Notes under the pieces: generated by a model
Told to the model about the DNA's origin: nothing
The model's database searches: none
The model's input: the letters and a program-made list of their open reading frames with translations, nothing else
Part shown: positions 60,224-60,700 of the stretch, piece after piece
How positions within the stretch are numbered: position 1 is the first letter of the stretch
Layout of the letters: every line of letters starts with the position of its first letter
Source: Betaproteobacteria bacterium
GTDB taxonomy: Bacteria > Pseudomonadota > Gammaproteobacteria > Burkholderiales > Burkholderiaceae_C
DNA length: 60,700 nt
Direction: 5' to 3'
Assembly: GCA_013289985.1 (NCBI GenBank)
Contig: JABCYW010000022.1
Location: 1-60,700, forward strand
Made by a program: the position numbers and the translations under genes

Positions 60224-60700
60224 TCAGATCCGCGGTTCGCCGTTGCCGTTGACGACGATCGTCGGGCCCGGAGGCAGCGTGGTCTGCACGTGGTGGCGCA
60301 CGCCGCGGTACCAGTAGGACACGTCGTAGTGGTCGGGCGCCTGCGGCGGCACGCTGGTGCAGCGCGTGACGGCCTGGGGCTGCTCGGCGCCGCGGGCGAT
60401 CTGCGAGCCGATCACGGCACCGGCCACGGCGCCGCCGACGGTGGCGCCGTCGCGGTTGCCGCCGTCGCCGATCTGGTGGCCCAGGATGCCGCCGATCAGG
60501 CCGCCGACGATGGCGCCGCCGGTGCGCGCGTTGGCCGGGGCGGCCGACTGCTCCACCCAGCATTGCTGCTGCGGCGCGGCGTAGACCACGTGCACCGATT
60601 CCACCGGCACGGACTCGAGGAATTCCTGCGGCCGGCGGCGCCAGTCGTACATGGGCTGCGGCGGCGGGGCGTAGCGGTCGTCGTCGAAGCTCGCGTCGTG
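60224..60700 (-). CDS. glycine-zipper 2TM protein (5' end cut by window edge)
   Basis: The frame is open from the right edge (HDASFDDDRYAPPPQP...) to the stop at 60224, so only the last ~158 residues are visible. They include GGAIVGGLIGGILGHQIGDGG and GGAVAGAVIGSQIA, glycine-zipper transmembrane-like segments, and a C-terminal tail with NGNGEPRI. Such proteins sit in the outer membrane or envelope; the signal peptide must lie outside the window. Confidence 0.75.
   Translation of the reverse strand, partial: HDASFDDDRYAPPPQPMYDWRRRPQEFLESVPVESVHVVYAAPQQQCWVEQSAAPANARTGGAIVGGLIGGILGHQIGDGGNRDGATVGGAVAGAVIGSQIARGAEQPQAVTRCTSVPPQAPDHYDVSYWYRGVRHHVQTTLPPGPTIVVNGNGEPRI

Overview
The window is very GC-rich and its gene content and order point to a betaproteobacterium of the order Burkholderiales, most like the Rubrivivax/Roseateles/Leptothrix group. 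That placement is inferred from synteny and protein character, not from a marker-gene comparison. The strongest syntenic signals are carA-carB-greA-DUF4149-yhbY-rlmE-ftsH-folP-glmM-pstSCAB-phoU-phoB-phoR, surE-pcm-nlpD with rlmD nearby, rho next to trxA, and minC-minD-minE. Almost all of it is chromosomal core. I see no rRNA, tRNA, CRISPR array, prophage or recognisable transposase.

Layout. 1-9.8 kb: a truncated MFS exporter, an alpha/beta hydrolase, a GH16 glycosidase lipoprotein, a small lipoprotein, a PaaH-type 3-hydroxyacyl-CoA dehydrogenase, a NarL/LuxR-type two-component pair and a quinone oxidoreductase. 9.9-17.4 kb: surE-pcm-nlpD, then a strong terminator, then a ~0.9-kb palindromic element (two head-to-head copies whose outer 286 bp look identical), a TonB-domain protein, a chemoreceptor and rlmD. 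The rpoS gene that normally lies between nlpD and rlmD is not present. 17.5-19 kb: a PEP-CTERM-like exported protein and a Bax-inhibitor-1 membrane protein. 19-30 kb: carAB behind a good sigma-70 promoter and a possibly structured 170-nt leader, then greA, yhbY, rlmE, ftsH (with a heat-shock-type promoter), folP and glmM. 30-37 kb: a complete phosphate regulon operon, pstS-C-A-B-phoU-phoB-phoR, preceded by Pho-box sequences.

37-45 kb: small conserved genes, an NfeD/SPFH membrane pair, a large ArnT-like membrane protein, rpmE2, rho and trxA. 45-50 kb: two adjacent paralogues joining a Ser/Thr kinase fold to an HDOD domain. The first has a degenerate kinase (pseudokinase); the second has an intact kinase plus GAF. 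50-54 kb: lexA, an asparaginase, and ohrR-ohr with a near-perfect palindromic operator. 54-60.7 kb: a CDP-alcohol phosphatidyltransferase, a 54-residue small gene ahead of an Asp/Glu racemase, minCDE, a CHAD-domain protein, a diguanylate cyclase and a truncated glycine-zipper protein.

The most unusual items are the palindromic element sitting where rpoS is expected, the pseudokinase/kinase-HDOD pair, the carAB leader and the clustered PhoB half-sites. Functions are assigned from motifs and family resemblance read by eye; no database search was possible.
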